Assembly (NCBI RefSeq): GCF_021462265.1
Contig: NZ_JAJONF010000018.1
Location: forward strand, 62,001 to 126,000
Length of the DNA stretch: 64,000 bases
Direction: 5' to 3'
Source of the DNA: Streptomyces shenzhenensis
Lineage (GTDB): Bacteria; Actinomycetota; Actinomycetes; Streptomycetales; Streptomycetaceae
This document shows, piece by piece, positions 1 through 8,335 of this stretch. A program made the translations under genes and the position numbers. The notes under the pieces are model-generated. The model was given only the letters and a program-made list of their open reading frames with translations. It had not been told where the DNA came from and made no database searches. Within the stretch, counting starts at the first letter, position 1. Every line of letters begins with the position of its first letter.

Positions 1-204
1 CGCCCCCGACGCCACCGCCATCGCCACCGCCGTCCGCAGCGCGCTCAGCTTCAGCGAGGGCAGTTCCACGGTTCCCGCCACATACGTACGGCCCGTGGAG
101 TCCCGTACGGCCGCCCCCTCGGGCACCTGGTTGCGGGCCCGGGCCGAGCGGGCCAGGACGACGATCTTGCGGTCCTCGGGGTCGAGCGCGTTGCTGTCGG
201 TCAT
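1..204 (-). CDS. Cytidine deaminase-like protein (5' end of gene only; continues off the window)
   Basis: Reading leftwards from an ATG at 204 gives MTDSNALDPEDRKIVVLARS and continues open to the window edge (68 codons visible). The charged N-terminus followed by a stretch resembling the nucleotide-deaminase N-terminal helix (ARARNQVPEGAAVRD) resembles the short cytidine deaminase-like proteins found beside the corC-ybeY-phoH cluster in Streptomyces. The zinc-binding H/C-x-E and C-x-x-C motifs would lie outside the window, so enzymatic function cannot be confirmed. The family deaminates cytidine or deoxycytidine to the uridine form in pyrimidine salvage. Confidence 0.6.
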   Translation of the reverse strand, partial: MTDSNALDPEDRKIVVLARSARARNQVPEGAAVRDSTGRTYVAGTVELPSLKLSALRTAVAMAVASGA

Positions 205-265
205 GCCCCGAGCATACGAACTCCCCGCCCCGGCTCCGCTCTCCTCCCCCCTTCACCGGACGGAG

Positions 266-630
266 TCAGCCGAGGGTCTGGACGATCTGACTCCGTACGC
301 CGTCGTGCACCACCCGCCTCCGCGCACCGTTCACCGGCGGCAGGAACGGCCGCACATGCCCGCGAGGGCGGGGCGGCCGGGGGCGCGCGCGTCCCACGAG
401 GACTGCCTGCGAGGCATAGCGACCTCTTCGACCTGGTTGCCGCCGCCGGCAGAAGGCGCGCGCGCTGCCCTCGCAGGCCTCGCCGAAGACCAGCTGCGAC
501 TCGTCCCCGGCGACGTCGGCGAGTGTCTCGATACAGCCGCCGACCAGCCGGCCCTCGACCTCCACGTCCCCGCTCCCGTCGAGCCGTACGCGAAGGTCAC
601 TGGGACGCAGCGGGCGCGGACCTGTGACGG
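266..630 (-). pseudogene. Decayed 3' remnant of an LD-carboxypeptidase (peptidase S66) gene
   Basis: One minus-strand frame reads ...LRVRLDGSGDVEVEGRLVGG then CIETLADVAG, later AVLVGR, and ends GHVRPFLPPVNGA ... HDGVRSQIVQTLG-stop. These blocks match in order the C-terminal half of S66 LD-carboxypeptidases (the GGC-x-E/D-x-L strand, the AVLVGR strand, the GH...P..NG region). A TGA upstream (about 640) and the lack of the N-terminal nucleophile half show it is broken; the spacing between blocks also suggests internal loss. The intact family trims murein tetrapeptides or acts on microcin-type peptides. A small recoded ORF from a GTG at 565 is possible but unlikely to be active. Confidence 0.5.
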
Positions 631-684
631 GCAGTGGTCATACGGCACGTCCGACCCCGCGCCGGCCGCCCCGGGCAACCGGCT

Positions 685-1044
685 TCACGGCCGGTCCAGC
701 CGCAGCCGCTCCGCTCTCGGCAGGCCGGCGACGACAAGGTCGTACGAGTCCTCGATCAGTTCTCTGACGAGCCGGTCGGGCAGGCCGCCGTCGACGGTCA
801 CGGTGTTCCAGTGCCGCTTGTTCATGTGGTACCCCGGCGCGATCAGCCCCTCGTGGTCGGTGCGGAGCCGCACCGCGTCGTCGGGGTCGCACTTGAGGTT
901 GACCTTGAGGGGCTCCGCGGCCGTCCAGCTCAGCGCGAACATCTTGCCGAGCACCTTGAAGACCGAGACGTCCGGGCTGAACGGGAAGTCCTCCTCGGCC
1001 GCGTTGAAGGAGAGGCAGAAGGCGCGGAGCTGGTCCGGGGTCAC
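685..1044 (-). CDS. MmcQ/YjbR family protein
   Basis: This 119-residue protein has the YjbR/MmcQ fold signature throughout: an N-terminal LRAFCLSFNAAEEDFPF helix, FKVLGKMFAL, LKVNLKCDPD, the GYHMNKRHWNTV core and a C-terminal helix LVRELIEDSYDLVVAGL. The family has a CyaY-like double-wing DNA-binding fold, but its cellular role is not settled. Its GTG start overlaps the stop of the upstream CorC-like gene by 4 bp (GTGA), so the two are probably translationally coupled. Length is typical for the family. Confidence 0.85.
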   Translation of the reverse strand: MTPDQLRAFCLSFNAAEEDFPFSPDVSVFKVLGKMFALSWTAAEPLKVNLKCDPDDAVRLRTDHEGLIAPGYHMNKRHWNTVTVDGGLPDRLVRELIEDSYDLVVAGLPRAERLRLDRP

Positions 1045-2342
1045 TCGGGATCGCCCTCCGTGGCGTCGGGCACCGGCACCGGCTCCACCAGCACCGTCAC
1101 GATCTTGTTGCGGCGGCCCGCGGCGGACTCGGCGGTCAGCGCCAGCCTGCGCCCGTCGGGGAGTTCGACCTGGGCGGAGGCACCGGCGATCGGCACCCTG
1201 CCGAGGGCTTTCGCGAGCAGTCCGCCCACCGTCTCCACGTCCTCGTCGTCGTACTCCTCCAGGCCGTACAGCTCGCCGAGGTCCGTGATGTCGAGGCGGG
1301 CGGTGACCCGGTAGCGGTCGTCGCCCAGAACGGTGACGGGCGGGAGCTCACGGTCGTACTCGTCGGTGATCTCGCCGACGATCTCCTCCAGGATGTCCTC
1401 GATGGTGACGATCCCGGCCGTGCCGCCGTACTCGTCGATGACGACGGCGACGTGGTTGCGCTCCTTCTGCATCTCGCGCAGCAGGTCACCGGCGTTCTTG
1501 GTGTCGGGCACGAAGAACGCGGGCCGCATCGCGGTGGAGACCAGGTCGGACTCGGCGTCCCGGCTGATGTGCGTCTTGCGGACCAGGTCCTTCAGATACA
1601 CGATGCCGACGATGTCGTCCTCGCTCTCCCCGGTGACGGGTATCCGGGAGAAACCGGAGCGGAGCGCGAGGGTGAGGGCCTGGCGGATGGTCTTGTACCG
1701 CTCGATGACGACGAGGTCCGTCCTCGGGACCATGACCTCGCGCACCAGCGTGTCGCCCAGTTCGAAGACCGAGTGCACCATCCGGCGCTCCTCGTCCTCG
1801 ATCAGGGACTCCTGCTCGGCGAGGTCGACCAGGGCACGCAGCTCGGCCTCGGAGGCGAACGGGCCGCGGCGGAAGCCCTTGCCGGGGGTGAGGGCGTTGC
1901 CGATGAGGATGAGGAGATACGGGACCGGGCCCATGATCCTGGCCAGCGGCAGCAGCACGTACGCGGCGGCCGTGGCCGTGTTCAGCGGGTGCTGGCGGCC
2001 GATGGTGCGCGGGGAGACGCCGACCGCGACGTACGACACGAGCACCATCACGCCGATCGCGGCGAGCAGCGCCTGCCAGGTGGTGGGGATCTCCTGGAGG
2101 CACGCGTAGGTAACCAGGGCCGCGGCGGCCATCTCGCAGGTGACGCGGACCAGCAGTGCCACGTTCAGGTAGCGGGTGGGGTCGGCGGCGAGCTCGGCGA
2201 GCCTGGCGCTGCCGCGCCGCCCGGACTTCACCGCCTCCTCGGCCCGGAAACTGGAGACGCGGGCGATACCGGCCTCGGCGCAGGCGGCCAGCCAGGCGAC
2301 GACCACCAGCGCGATCGCGCCGAGGACGATCTGCGGACTCAT
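1041..2342 (-). CDS. Hemolysin-family/CorC-like CNNM-CBS transport protein
   Basis: The 433-residue protein begins with a transmembrane CNNM/DUF21 domain (about 1-165, several hydrophobic helices). Two CBS motifs follow (about 195-320, including REVMVPRTDL and IDEYGGTAGIVTIEDILEE), then a CorC_HlyC C-terminal domain (about 340-425, ETVGGLLAKALGRVP). Such proteins are linked to Mg2+/Co2+ efflux or homeostasis; the 'hemolysin' name is historical. It sits in a minus-strand run phoH-ybeY-this gene-yjbR with very short gaps, matching the usual actinobacterial order. Direction of ion transport cannot be read from sequence. Confidence 0.9.
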   Translation of the reverse strand: MSPQIVLGAIALVVVAWLAACAEAGIARVSSFRAEEAVKSGRRGSARLAELAADPTRYLNVALLVRVTCEMAAAALVTYACLQEIPTTWQALLAAIGVMVLVSYVAVGVSPRTIGRQHPLNTATAAAYVLLPLARIMGPVPYLLILIGNALTPGKGFRRGPFASEAELRALVDLAEQESLIEDEERRMVHSVFELGDTLVREVMVPRTDLVVIERYKTIRQALTLALRSGFSRIPVTGESEDDIVGIVYLKDLVRKTHISRDAESDLVSTAMRPAFFVPDTKNAGDLLREMQKERNHVAVVIDEYGGTAGIVTIEDILEEIVGEITDEYDRELPPVTVLGDDRYRVTARLDITDLGELYGLEEYDDEDVETVGGLLAKALGRVPIAGASAQVELPDGRRLALTAESAAGRRNKIVTVLVEPVPVPDATEGDPE

Positions 2343-2357
2343 ACGAGGACGACCCGC

Positions 2358-2855
2358 CTACGAGACCGTCGGCGCCGGCGAGGGCCCGGTCAGGCCCTGC
2401 TCGGCACGCCAGCCGTCCACGATGGCCGCCTGCAGGCCGAACATCTCGGCCTTCTCGTCGGGCTCCTCGTGGTCGTAGCCGAGCAGGTGCAGCACACCAT
2501 GGACGGTGAGCAGCTGGAGCTCCTCGTCCATGGAGTGCTGGGTCTCCGCCTCGGCACCCTGCTTCGCGGCGACCTCCGGGCACAGCACGATGTCACCGAG
2601 CAGCCCCTGCGGCGGCTCGTCCTCGTCCTTCGACGGCGGCCGCAGCTCGTCCATCGGGAAGGACATGACATCCGTCGGCCCGGGCAGGTCCATCCACTGG
2701 ATGTGCAACTGCTCCATGGCGTCGGCGTCCACGACGATCACCGAGAGCTCGGAGAGCGGGTGGATGCGCATCCGTGCGAGCGCGTAGCGGGCGATGTCGA
2801 GGATCGCCTGCTCGTCGACCTCGGTTCCGGACTCGTTGTTGACGTCGATCGACAT
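2358..2855 (-). CDS. ybeY: Endoribonuclease YbeY (rRNA maturation factor)
   Basis: This 165-residue protein carries the zinc-binding signature H-x3-H-x5-H (His119, His123, His129 in HGVLHLLGYDHEEPDE). Upstream it has the TDVMSFPMDE strand and LLGDIVLCPE, both characteristic of YbeY. The family acts in 16S rRNA 3'-end maturation and ribosome quality control. It is 14 bp downstream of phoH, its usual partner, and 15 bp upstream of the CorC-like gene, so the three likely form one operon. A proline/charged insert near residues 72-82 is common in actinobacterial versions. Confidence 0.95.
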   Translation of the reverse strand: MSIDVNNESGTEVDEQAILDIARYALARMRIHPLSELSVIVVDADAMEQLHIQWMDLPGPTDVMSFPMDELRPPSKDEDEPPQGLLGDIVLCPEVAAKQGAEAETQHSMDEELQLLTVHGVLHLLGYDHEEPDEKAEMFGLQAAIVDGWRAEQGLTGPSPAPTVS

Positions 2856-2869
2856 GACGCTGTGCTTGT

Positions 2870-3937
2870 CTACTTCCCCTTGTGCGCGGACTTCGAGCGG
2901 CCGCCCTTGTGCGTGCCGTTCTCCGTGCCGTGCGTGCTGTCGTACTGCTCGTACGCGTCGACGATACGGCCCACCAGCTTGTGCCGTACGACATCGTGGG
3001 ACGACAGCCGGGAGAAGTGCACGTCCTGTACGCCTTCGAGGATCTCCTGCACCTGCCGCAGACCGCTCTTGGTGCCGTTGGGCAGGTCGACCTGCGTCAC
3101 GTCACCGGTGATCACGATCTTCGACTCGAAGCCGAGCCGGGTGAGGAACATCTTCATCTGCTCGGGCGAGGTGTTCTGGGCCTCGTCGAGAATGATGAAG
3201 GCGTCGTTGAGGGTGCGGCCGCGCATGTAGGCGAGGGGCGCCACCTCGATCGTCCCGGCCGCCATCAGACGCGGGATCGAGTCCGGGTCGAGCATGTCGT
3301 GCAGTGCGTCGTACAGCGGGCGCAGGTACGGGTCGATCTTCTCGTAGAGCGTGCCCGGCAGGAAGCCGAGCCGCTCGCCCGCCTCGACCGCGGGCCGGGT
3401 CAGGATGATGCGGTTGACCTGCTTGGACTGCAGGGCCTGCACCGCCTTGGCCATGGCCAGGTAGGTCTTTCCGGTACCGGCGGGGCCGATGCCGAAGACG
3501 ATCGTGTGCTTGTCGATCGCGTCGACGTACCGCTTCTGGTTGAGGGTCTTGGGGCGGATGGTGCGGCCGCGCGAGGACAGGATGTTCTGCGTCAGAACCT
3601 GGGCCGGGGTCTCCTCCGGGCCCTCCCCGTTCTCACTCGCCCGCAGCATGGCGATCGAGCGTTCCACTGCGTCCTCCGTCATCGGCTGCCCGGTGCGGAG
3701 CACCAGCATCATCTCGTCGAACAGGCGCTGGACGATGGCGACTTCACGGGCATCGCCGACCGCGCTGATCTCATTGCCCCGGACGTGGATGTCGGCCGCC
3801 GGGAAGGCCTTCTCGATCACGCGTAGCAGGGAGTCGCCGGATCCCAGCACGGTGACCATCGGGTGCTGGGCGGGAACCTCGAACTGAGCTCGGGCCTGCT
3901 GCTGCGCGGGAGTCTGAGCTGTTGGTGTCTGAGTCAT
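2870..3937 (-). CDS. phoH: PhoH-family ATPase
   Basis: The 355-residue protein has a KH-like N-terminal region (to about 115) and a PhoH ATPase core. Walker A is GPAGTGKTYLAMAKAV (151-158) and Walker B lies in DAFIILDEAQNTSP. The C-terminus is rich in Lys/Gly/Ser (GGRSKSAHKGK). PhoH proteins are predicted RNA-associated ATPases or helicases, functionally tied to YbeY by conserved adjacency. The ATG at 3937 is the only start giving the full N-terminal Gln/Pro-rich leader. It heads the phoH-ybeY-corC-yjbR cluster. Confidence 0.93.
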   Translation of the reverse strand: MTQTPTAQTPAQQQARAQFEVPAQHPMVTVLGSGDSLLRVIEKAFPAADIHVRGNEISAVGDAREVAIVQRLFDEMMLVLRTGQPMTEDAVERSIAMLRASENGEGPEETPAQVLTQNILSSRGRTIRPKTLNQKRYVDAIDKHTIVFGIGPAGTGKTYLAMAKAVQALQSKQVNRIILTRPAVEAGERLGFLPGTLYEKIDPYLRPLYDALHDMLDPDSIPRLMAAGTIEVAPLAYMRGRTLNDAFIILDEAQNTSPEQMKMFLTRLGFESKIVITGDVTQVDLPNGTKSGLRQVQEILEGVQDVHFSRLSSHDVVRHKLVGRIVDAYEQYDSTHGTENGTHKGGRSKSAHKGK

Positions 3938-4201
3938 GGGCCGGCGCTTAAGGCCTGCGGTTCCTCCTCGTCACGGCCGCGTAGCTGAGGGCGGCCTCGC
4001 GTTATCAAGCGTACGACGCGGGACTGACAACGCCGTAGGCCTTTTCTCAGGGAAAGGTTCCCGGGCAAAGGCGCCCCCGCTGCCGCCGTGAGCCCTGCAT
4101 GCGCTCCGGCACGCCCCGGCAGAATCCGTGCCGTCACTGCCCCACGTGGTCGGGGGCCGCGTTCGCTCCACGCCACCTGTCCGCACAGAAAGCAGGTAGC
4201 C

Positions 4202-4891
4202 GTGCTGCTGCGTCTGCCCACGTCGGTGTCCGAGGCCCGGGAATGCCTGGCCGAGGGCGCGGTCCCCGTCGGCGGAGCGACCCTGATATGGGCCGTGTGG
4301 CAGCGGGACGGCTTCCCGGAACACGCGGTGTCCCTGCGGAACGTACCGGAGGCGACGGCGATAGGGAGCGGGGTGCTCGGGGGCGCGGTCCTTCTCCACC
4401 AGCTGGACGACCGGGTTCCGGAGGTGCTGCGGCGGGCGGCGAAGGGCGTCGGCACGGGGGCGGTGCGCCGGGCGGCGACCGTGGGCGGGAACATCGCCGG
4501 GTCGAGTCTGCGGGATCTGCTGCCGGCGGCGATCGTGCTGGACGCGTGGGCCGAGGTGCTGACGGCGGACGGGGTGGCGGAGGTGGACCTCGCGGAGGTC
4601 CAGGCCAAGTCGCCGGTCCTGCTGTCGCTGCGCTGGCGGGAGCCGGTGAAGGGGGCGTACACGAAGGTGCCCGACCCGGCGGGCGGGCAGGTCCCGACGA
4701 TCGCCGCCGCGGCGGTGGACCCGCAGGGCGTGCTGCGGGTCGCGGTGCGGGAGGGGTATGCGGTGAGCGGCGGGAGCGCGGGGGCCGACGGGGGCGGGGT
4801 GGCGGAACTGTTCGCCGGTGCGCTGTCGGGGGTGTCGGAGGCGGGGCGGGCGCTGGTGCGTCAGCAGGTGGCCGAGGCGCTCGGCGGGTAA
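4202..4891 (+). CDS. FAD-binding domain protein of the molybdopterin dehydrogenase/CoxM type
   Basis: This 229-residue protein starts at a GTG at 4202. It has the FAD-binding layout of xanthine dehydrogenase and CO dehydrogenase medium subunits: a GGATLIWAV loop near the N-terminus, GTGAVRRAATVGGNIAGSS for the flavin phosphate, then LLPAAIVLDA and a C-terminal CO_deh_flav_C-like part (AYTKVPDPAG). No molybdenum subunit or 2Fe-2S subunit is adjacent, so it is an orphan FAD subunit whose partner and substrate are unknown. It is transcribed convergently with the downstream PfkB kinase gene. Confidence 0.8.
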   Translation: MLLRLPTSVSEARECLAEGAVPVGGATLIWAVWQRDGFPEHAVSLRNVPEATAIGSGVLGGAVLLHQLDDRVPEVLRRAAKGVGTGAVRRAATVGGNIAGSSLRDLLPAAIVLDAWAEVLTADGVAEVDLAEVQAKSPVLLSLRWREPVKGAYTKVPDPAGGQVPTIAAAAVDPQGVLRVAVREGYAVSGGSAGADGGGVAELFAGALSGVSEAGRALVRQQVAEALGG

Positions 4892-4965
4892 GAGCCGGCC
4901 GAGGCCTGCCCAGCACCCCGGCAACCCAGCTGCGGGCAGGCGTGCCGCAGGGCGGCACGGGTGGG

Positions 4966-5000
4966 CGCTGGGGGTCCCCCCGGCCGAAGGCTGGGGGAGG
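4966..5000. repeat. Streptomyces-type intergenic repeat with GGGGGTCCCCCC core
   Basis: Between the convergent FAD-binding and PfkB genes lies a GC hairpin tract of the form GGGGGTCCCCCCGGCCGAAG followed by GCTGGGGGAGGCA. Similar short tracts recur in Streptomyces intergenic DNA and may act as terminators or mobile palindromic repeats. A related element sits inside the tricorn protease gene near 12226-12263. Confidence 0.5.
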
Positions 5001-5078
5001 CACCGTGCCGGCGCCGTAAGCGGAACCCCCCGCCCCGGCCCCCACTCACCCGCACCCGCCCCTCCCCCGGCTCCACAC

Positions 5079-6254
5079 TCATCCCGCCCGCCCGAACCCG
5101 ATCGTCGGCACCGCCCTCCGCAACGGCCAGGGCCTCACCTGGTCCTCCTCCGGCACCAGCCCCTCCAGGAACGCGTACCGCCGCAGCGCCGCCGGATCCT
5201 GCCCCGACACCGACTGCACCTTCCGCCACCACGCCCCGATCTCCGACCAGCCGGGAGCCGACAGGGAGCCGCCGAACTCCTGGACGGACAGCGCCGCCGT
5301 CAGCCCCGCGAAGGCGAGCCGGTCGGCCAGCGGCCAGTCGGCCAGCGTCCCGGTGACGAACCCGGCGACGAAGACATCGCCCGCCCCGGTCGGATCGAGG
5401 GCCTCCACGGCGATCGCCGGTACCTCCGCGGACTCCCCGGTCCGCCTGTCGACCGCGTACGCCCCCTCTCCCCCGAGCGTGACCACGGCGAGCGGCACGT
5501 ACGCGGTGAGGGCGTGCGCGGCGGCCCGCGGGCAGTCCGCGCCGGTGTACCGCATGGCCTCCTCCGCGTTCGGCAGGAACGCCTCGCAGTGTTCGAGATC
5601 GGCGAGCGCGGCCAGGTCCCACTCCCCCGTGTCGTCCCAGCCGATGTCGCCGAAGATCCGGGTGCCCTCGGCGGCCGCGCGGGCGATCCACGGGTTGCGT
5701 TTGCCCGGCGTGAGGGAGGCGACGGCGGCGCGCGCGTGGGCGGGGCGGCCGGGTGCGTTCTGCTGGCGGAACAGCGTGTCGGCGGGCGGCTCGTGCCCGT
5801 GGGACACCATGGTCCGCTCACCCTCGTACGCCATGGAGACGGTGACCGGCGAGTGCCAGCCGCGCACGGTCCGGGACGGGGAGAGGTCGATGCCCTCGCC
5901 CTGGGCGAGGGCGTCCCAGCAGTACTCGCCGTAGTGGTCGTCGCCGAAGGCGGCCGCGAGGGAGGTCTTCAGGCCGAGGCGGGCGAGGGCGGTGGCCATG
6001 TTCGCGATGCCGCCGGGGCTGGAGCCCATGCCGCGGGCCCAGGACTCGGTGCCGCGCACCGGCGCGGAGTCCAGGCCGGTGAAGATGATGTCGAGGAAGA
6101 CGGTGCCGGTGAGGTAGACGTCCCAGGGCGGGTCGTCCGGCGTGCGCAGGGCGGCCAGCGGGTCGACCTGTGCGGCGCGGTGCGGTGTCGTTGCTCCCCT
6201 GTCGTCGTCGAGGTACTCGGGTTCCTCTCCGGCGAACGCGTTGGACGCGGTCAC
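5079..6254 (-). CDS. PfkB-family carbohydrate/nucleoside kinase
   Basis: Start is taken as the GTG at 6254 (MTASNAFAGEEPEY...), giving 391 residues; the frame stays open further upstream but that part is not protein-like. The PfkB family N-terminal GG motif appears as SSPGGIANMATALARLGL (about 79-96). The C-terminal signature DPTGAGDVF (287-295) contains the catalytic Asp293 and the anion hole. The sugar or nucleoside substrate cannot be assigned. It is divergently arranged with an IclR regulator (intergenic 6255-6476), which suggests, without proving, that the regulator controls it. Confidence 0.88.
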   Translation of the reverse strand: MTASNAFAGEEPEYLDDDRGATTPHRAAQVDPLAALRTPDDPPWDVYLTGTVFLDIIFTGLDSAPVRGTESWARGMGSSPGGIANMATALARLGLKTSLAAAFGDDHYGEYCWDALAQGEGIDLSPSRTVRGWHSPVTVSMAYEGERTMVSHGHEPPADTLFRQQNAPGRPAHARAAVASLTPGKRNPWIARAAAEGTRIFGDIGWDDTGEWDLAALADLEHCEAFLPNAEEAMRYTGADCPRAAAHALTAYVPLAVVTLGGEGAYAVDRRTGESAEVPAIAVEALDPTGAGDVFVAGFVTGTLADWPLADRLAFAGLTAALSVQEFGGSLSAPGWSEIGAWWRKVQSVSGQDPAALRRYAFLEGLVPEEDQVRPWPLRRAVPTIGFGRAG

Positions 6255-6476
6255 GGTGCGCTCCCTGGCTGTGCGGATCCGGCAAGTCTGCACCATGCCG
6301 GGGCCGAGGCGGCCGCTCTCACCGTACGGCCGCCTGAACGAGCGTCCATTACCCCGCGCGGCGTCGCCGGTGCGGCCCCTCCCGCGAGGCCGGGGCCGGC
6401 GGTGAGCGGCGCCTGGGGGTGCGCACGCACCCCCGGTCAACGGCACGCACCACCCGCGCCCCCCTACGATCTGCAC

Positions 6477-7253
6477 ATGGCCGAGACAGCAGGGGTCCGC
6501 GAGGTGAAGTCCGCGGCGCGCACCGTGGAGCTGCTGGAGCTCCTCGCCGCCCGCGGCGACCGCCCGGCGCGTCTCCAGGAACTGGCGGACGAACTCGGTG
6601 TCCCGCGCAGCTCGATGTACGCCCTGCTCCAGACGCTGATCACCCGCGGCTGGGTGCGCACCGACACCACCGGCTCCCTCTACGGCATCGGGATCCGCAC
6701 GCTGCTGACCGGCACCAGCTATCTGGACTCCGACCCGCGTGTGCGCCTCGTACGCCCCTACCTCGACGAGGCCTCGGAGGCACTCGGCGAGACGGTCCAC
6801 CTGGCCCGCCTGGACGGATCGGACGTGGCCTACCTGGCCACCCGGGAGTCACACGAGTACCTGCGCACGATCAGCAGGGTCGGCCGCCGCCTCCCGGCCC
6901 ACGCGGGCGCCCTGGGCAAGGCCCTGCTGGCGGAACGCCCGGACACCGGCCTCCCGGAGGGCCCCTACCGGTCCCTGACCCCCCACACCCACACGACCCC
7001 CGACGCCCTCTCCGCCGACCTCGCCGAGATCCGCACCCGCGGCTACTCCGTCGACCGTGAGGAAAGCGTCCTCGGCATCACCGGCTTCGGCTTCGCCCTG
7101 CGCTACGACACCCCGGCCCAGGACGCCATCAGCTGCTCGGTGCCGGTGACCCGCCTGACACCGCGGCACGAAGCGGAGATCGTGGCGGTGATGCGGGAAA
7201 CCCGGAGGCGGATCGAGTCGGCGACAACGGGCGGCACGGTCGACTGGCGCTGA
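6477..7253 (+). CDS. IclR-family transcriptional regulator
   Basis: The 258-residue protein from ATG 6477 has an N-terminal winged helix (about 10-70: ARTVELLELLAARG ... LADELGVPRSSMYALLQTL). An IclR effector-binding domain follows (about 80-250), with the typical LPAHAGALGKALLA and RTRGYSVDREESVLGITGFG segments. IclR proteins bind small metabolites and repress or activate a neighbouring operon. The divergent PfkB kinase is the obvious candidate target. The first in-frame ATG is used; no strong Shine-Dalgarno precedes it. Confidence 0.92.
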   Translation: MAETAGVREVKSAARTVELLELLAARGDRPARLQELADELGVPRSSMYALLQTLITRGWVRTDTTGSLYGIGIRTLLTGTSYLDSDPRVRLVRPYLDEASEALGETVHLARLDGSDVAYLATRESHEYLRTISRVGRRLPAHAGALGKALLAERPDTGLPEGPYRSLTPHTHTTPDALSADLAEIRTRGYSVDREESVLGITGFGFALRYDTPAQDAISCSVPVTRLTPRHEAEIVAVMRETRRRIESATTGGTVDWR

Positions 7254-7318
7254 CCGACCGCCGGGGACGGCGCCGGACAAGCGGGGCCGGACGCGCCGTA
7301 GGCGCCGTACGTCGCGGT

Positions 7319-8335
7319 CTAGCCGAACTCGAAGGCGTCCACCTCGGCGAGGTATCGCGCCCGCAGCTCCTCGTCGTCCTCCAGGAAGGACGCGAGGAAG
7401 GAGTTGCGGGCCAGTTCCCGCATCTGCTCCCGGGACAGACCCAGGGCGTCGCGCACGGCGTGGTAGTTGTCGGCGACGTAACCGCCGAAGTAGGCGGGGT
7501 CGTCGGAGTTGACCGTGCACAGCAGCCCAGCGTCGATCATGGCCGGAAGCGGGTGCTCGGCGAGCACGTCGACCGCGCGCAGCCGGACGTTGGACAGCGG
7601 GCACAGCGTCAGCGGGACCCGTTCACGCACCAGGCGGGCGACCAGCTCCGGGTCCTCCATGCAGCGCAGCCCGTGGTCGACGCGCTCGACGCCGAGCAGG
7701 TCCAGCGCCTCGGTGATGTACTCCGGCGGCCCCTCCTCACCGGCGTGCGCCACCCGCCGCAGCCCGAGCGCGGCCGCGGCCGCGTAGACCTCGCGGAACT
7801 TGACCGGCGGATGCCCGACCTCGGCCGAGTCCAGCCCGACACCGGTGATCCGGTCGAGGTACGGCTTCGCGGCCTCGAGGGTCGCCATCGCCGACTCGGC
7901 GGACTCGTCGCGCAGGAAGCACATGATGAGGCGGGTGGAGATCCCGTGGCTCTCGGCGCTCCGGCCGAGCGCCCGCCACAGGCCCTCCACCACCGTGCCC
8001 ATGGCCACCCCCCGCGCGAGGTGCGCCTGCGGGTCGAAGAAGATCTCGGCGTGCCGCACCCCCTGCGCGGCGGCCCGCGCGAGGTACGCGTCGGCGAGGT
8101 CGTCGAAGTCCTGCTCGGTACGCAGGACGACCATCAGCTCGTAGTACAGGTTCAGGAAGGACTGCAGGTCCTCGAACTGGTAGGCCTTGCGCAGCGCGTC
8201 GATGTCCGCGTACGGCAACTCGACGCCGTTGCGGGCGGCCAGCAGGAACGCCAGTTCGGGCTCCAGGGTGCCTTCGATGTGGAGGTGCAGTTCTGCTTTC
8301 GGGAGGGGCATCAAAGCATCGTACGGCCGCTTCAC
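7319..8335 (-). CDS. add: Adenosine deaminase
   Basis: This 338-residue TIM-barrel deaminase shows the zinc ligands His17 and His19 (ELHLHIEG), the catalytic HAGEE (His197, Glu200), His221 (VDHGLRC) and the NSDDP aspartates (278/279). It converts adenosine or deoxyadenosine, or a related aminopurine base, to the hydroxy form; the subgroup's exact substrate can vary. The GTG start at 8335 overlaps the RNase Z stop by 4 bp; an in-frame ATG at 8311 (MPLPKAEL) is a reasonable alternative start. Operon with rnz. Confidence 0.92.
   Translation of the reverse strand: MKRPYDALMPLPKAELHLHIEGTLEPELAFLLAARNGVELPYADIDALRKAYQFEDLQSFLNLYYELMVVLRTEQDFDDLADAYLARAAAQGVRHAEIFFDPQAHLARGVAMGTVVEGLWRALGRSAESHGISTRLIMCFLRDESAESAMATLEAAKPYLDRITGVGLDSAEVGHPPVKFREVYAAAAALGLRRVAHAGEEGPPEYITEALDLLGVERVDHGLRCMEDPELVARLVRERVPLTLCPLSNVRLRAVDVLAEHPLPAMIDAGLLCTVNSDDPAYFGGYVADNYHAVRDALGLSREQMRELARNSFLASFLEDDEELRARYLAEVDAFEFG

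Noticed and set aside
6255..6800. N-terminal extension of the PfkB kinase
   Set aside because: The extension overlaps the divergent IclR gene and its promoter and has no kinase similarity.
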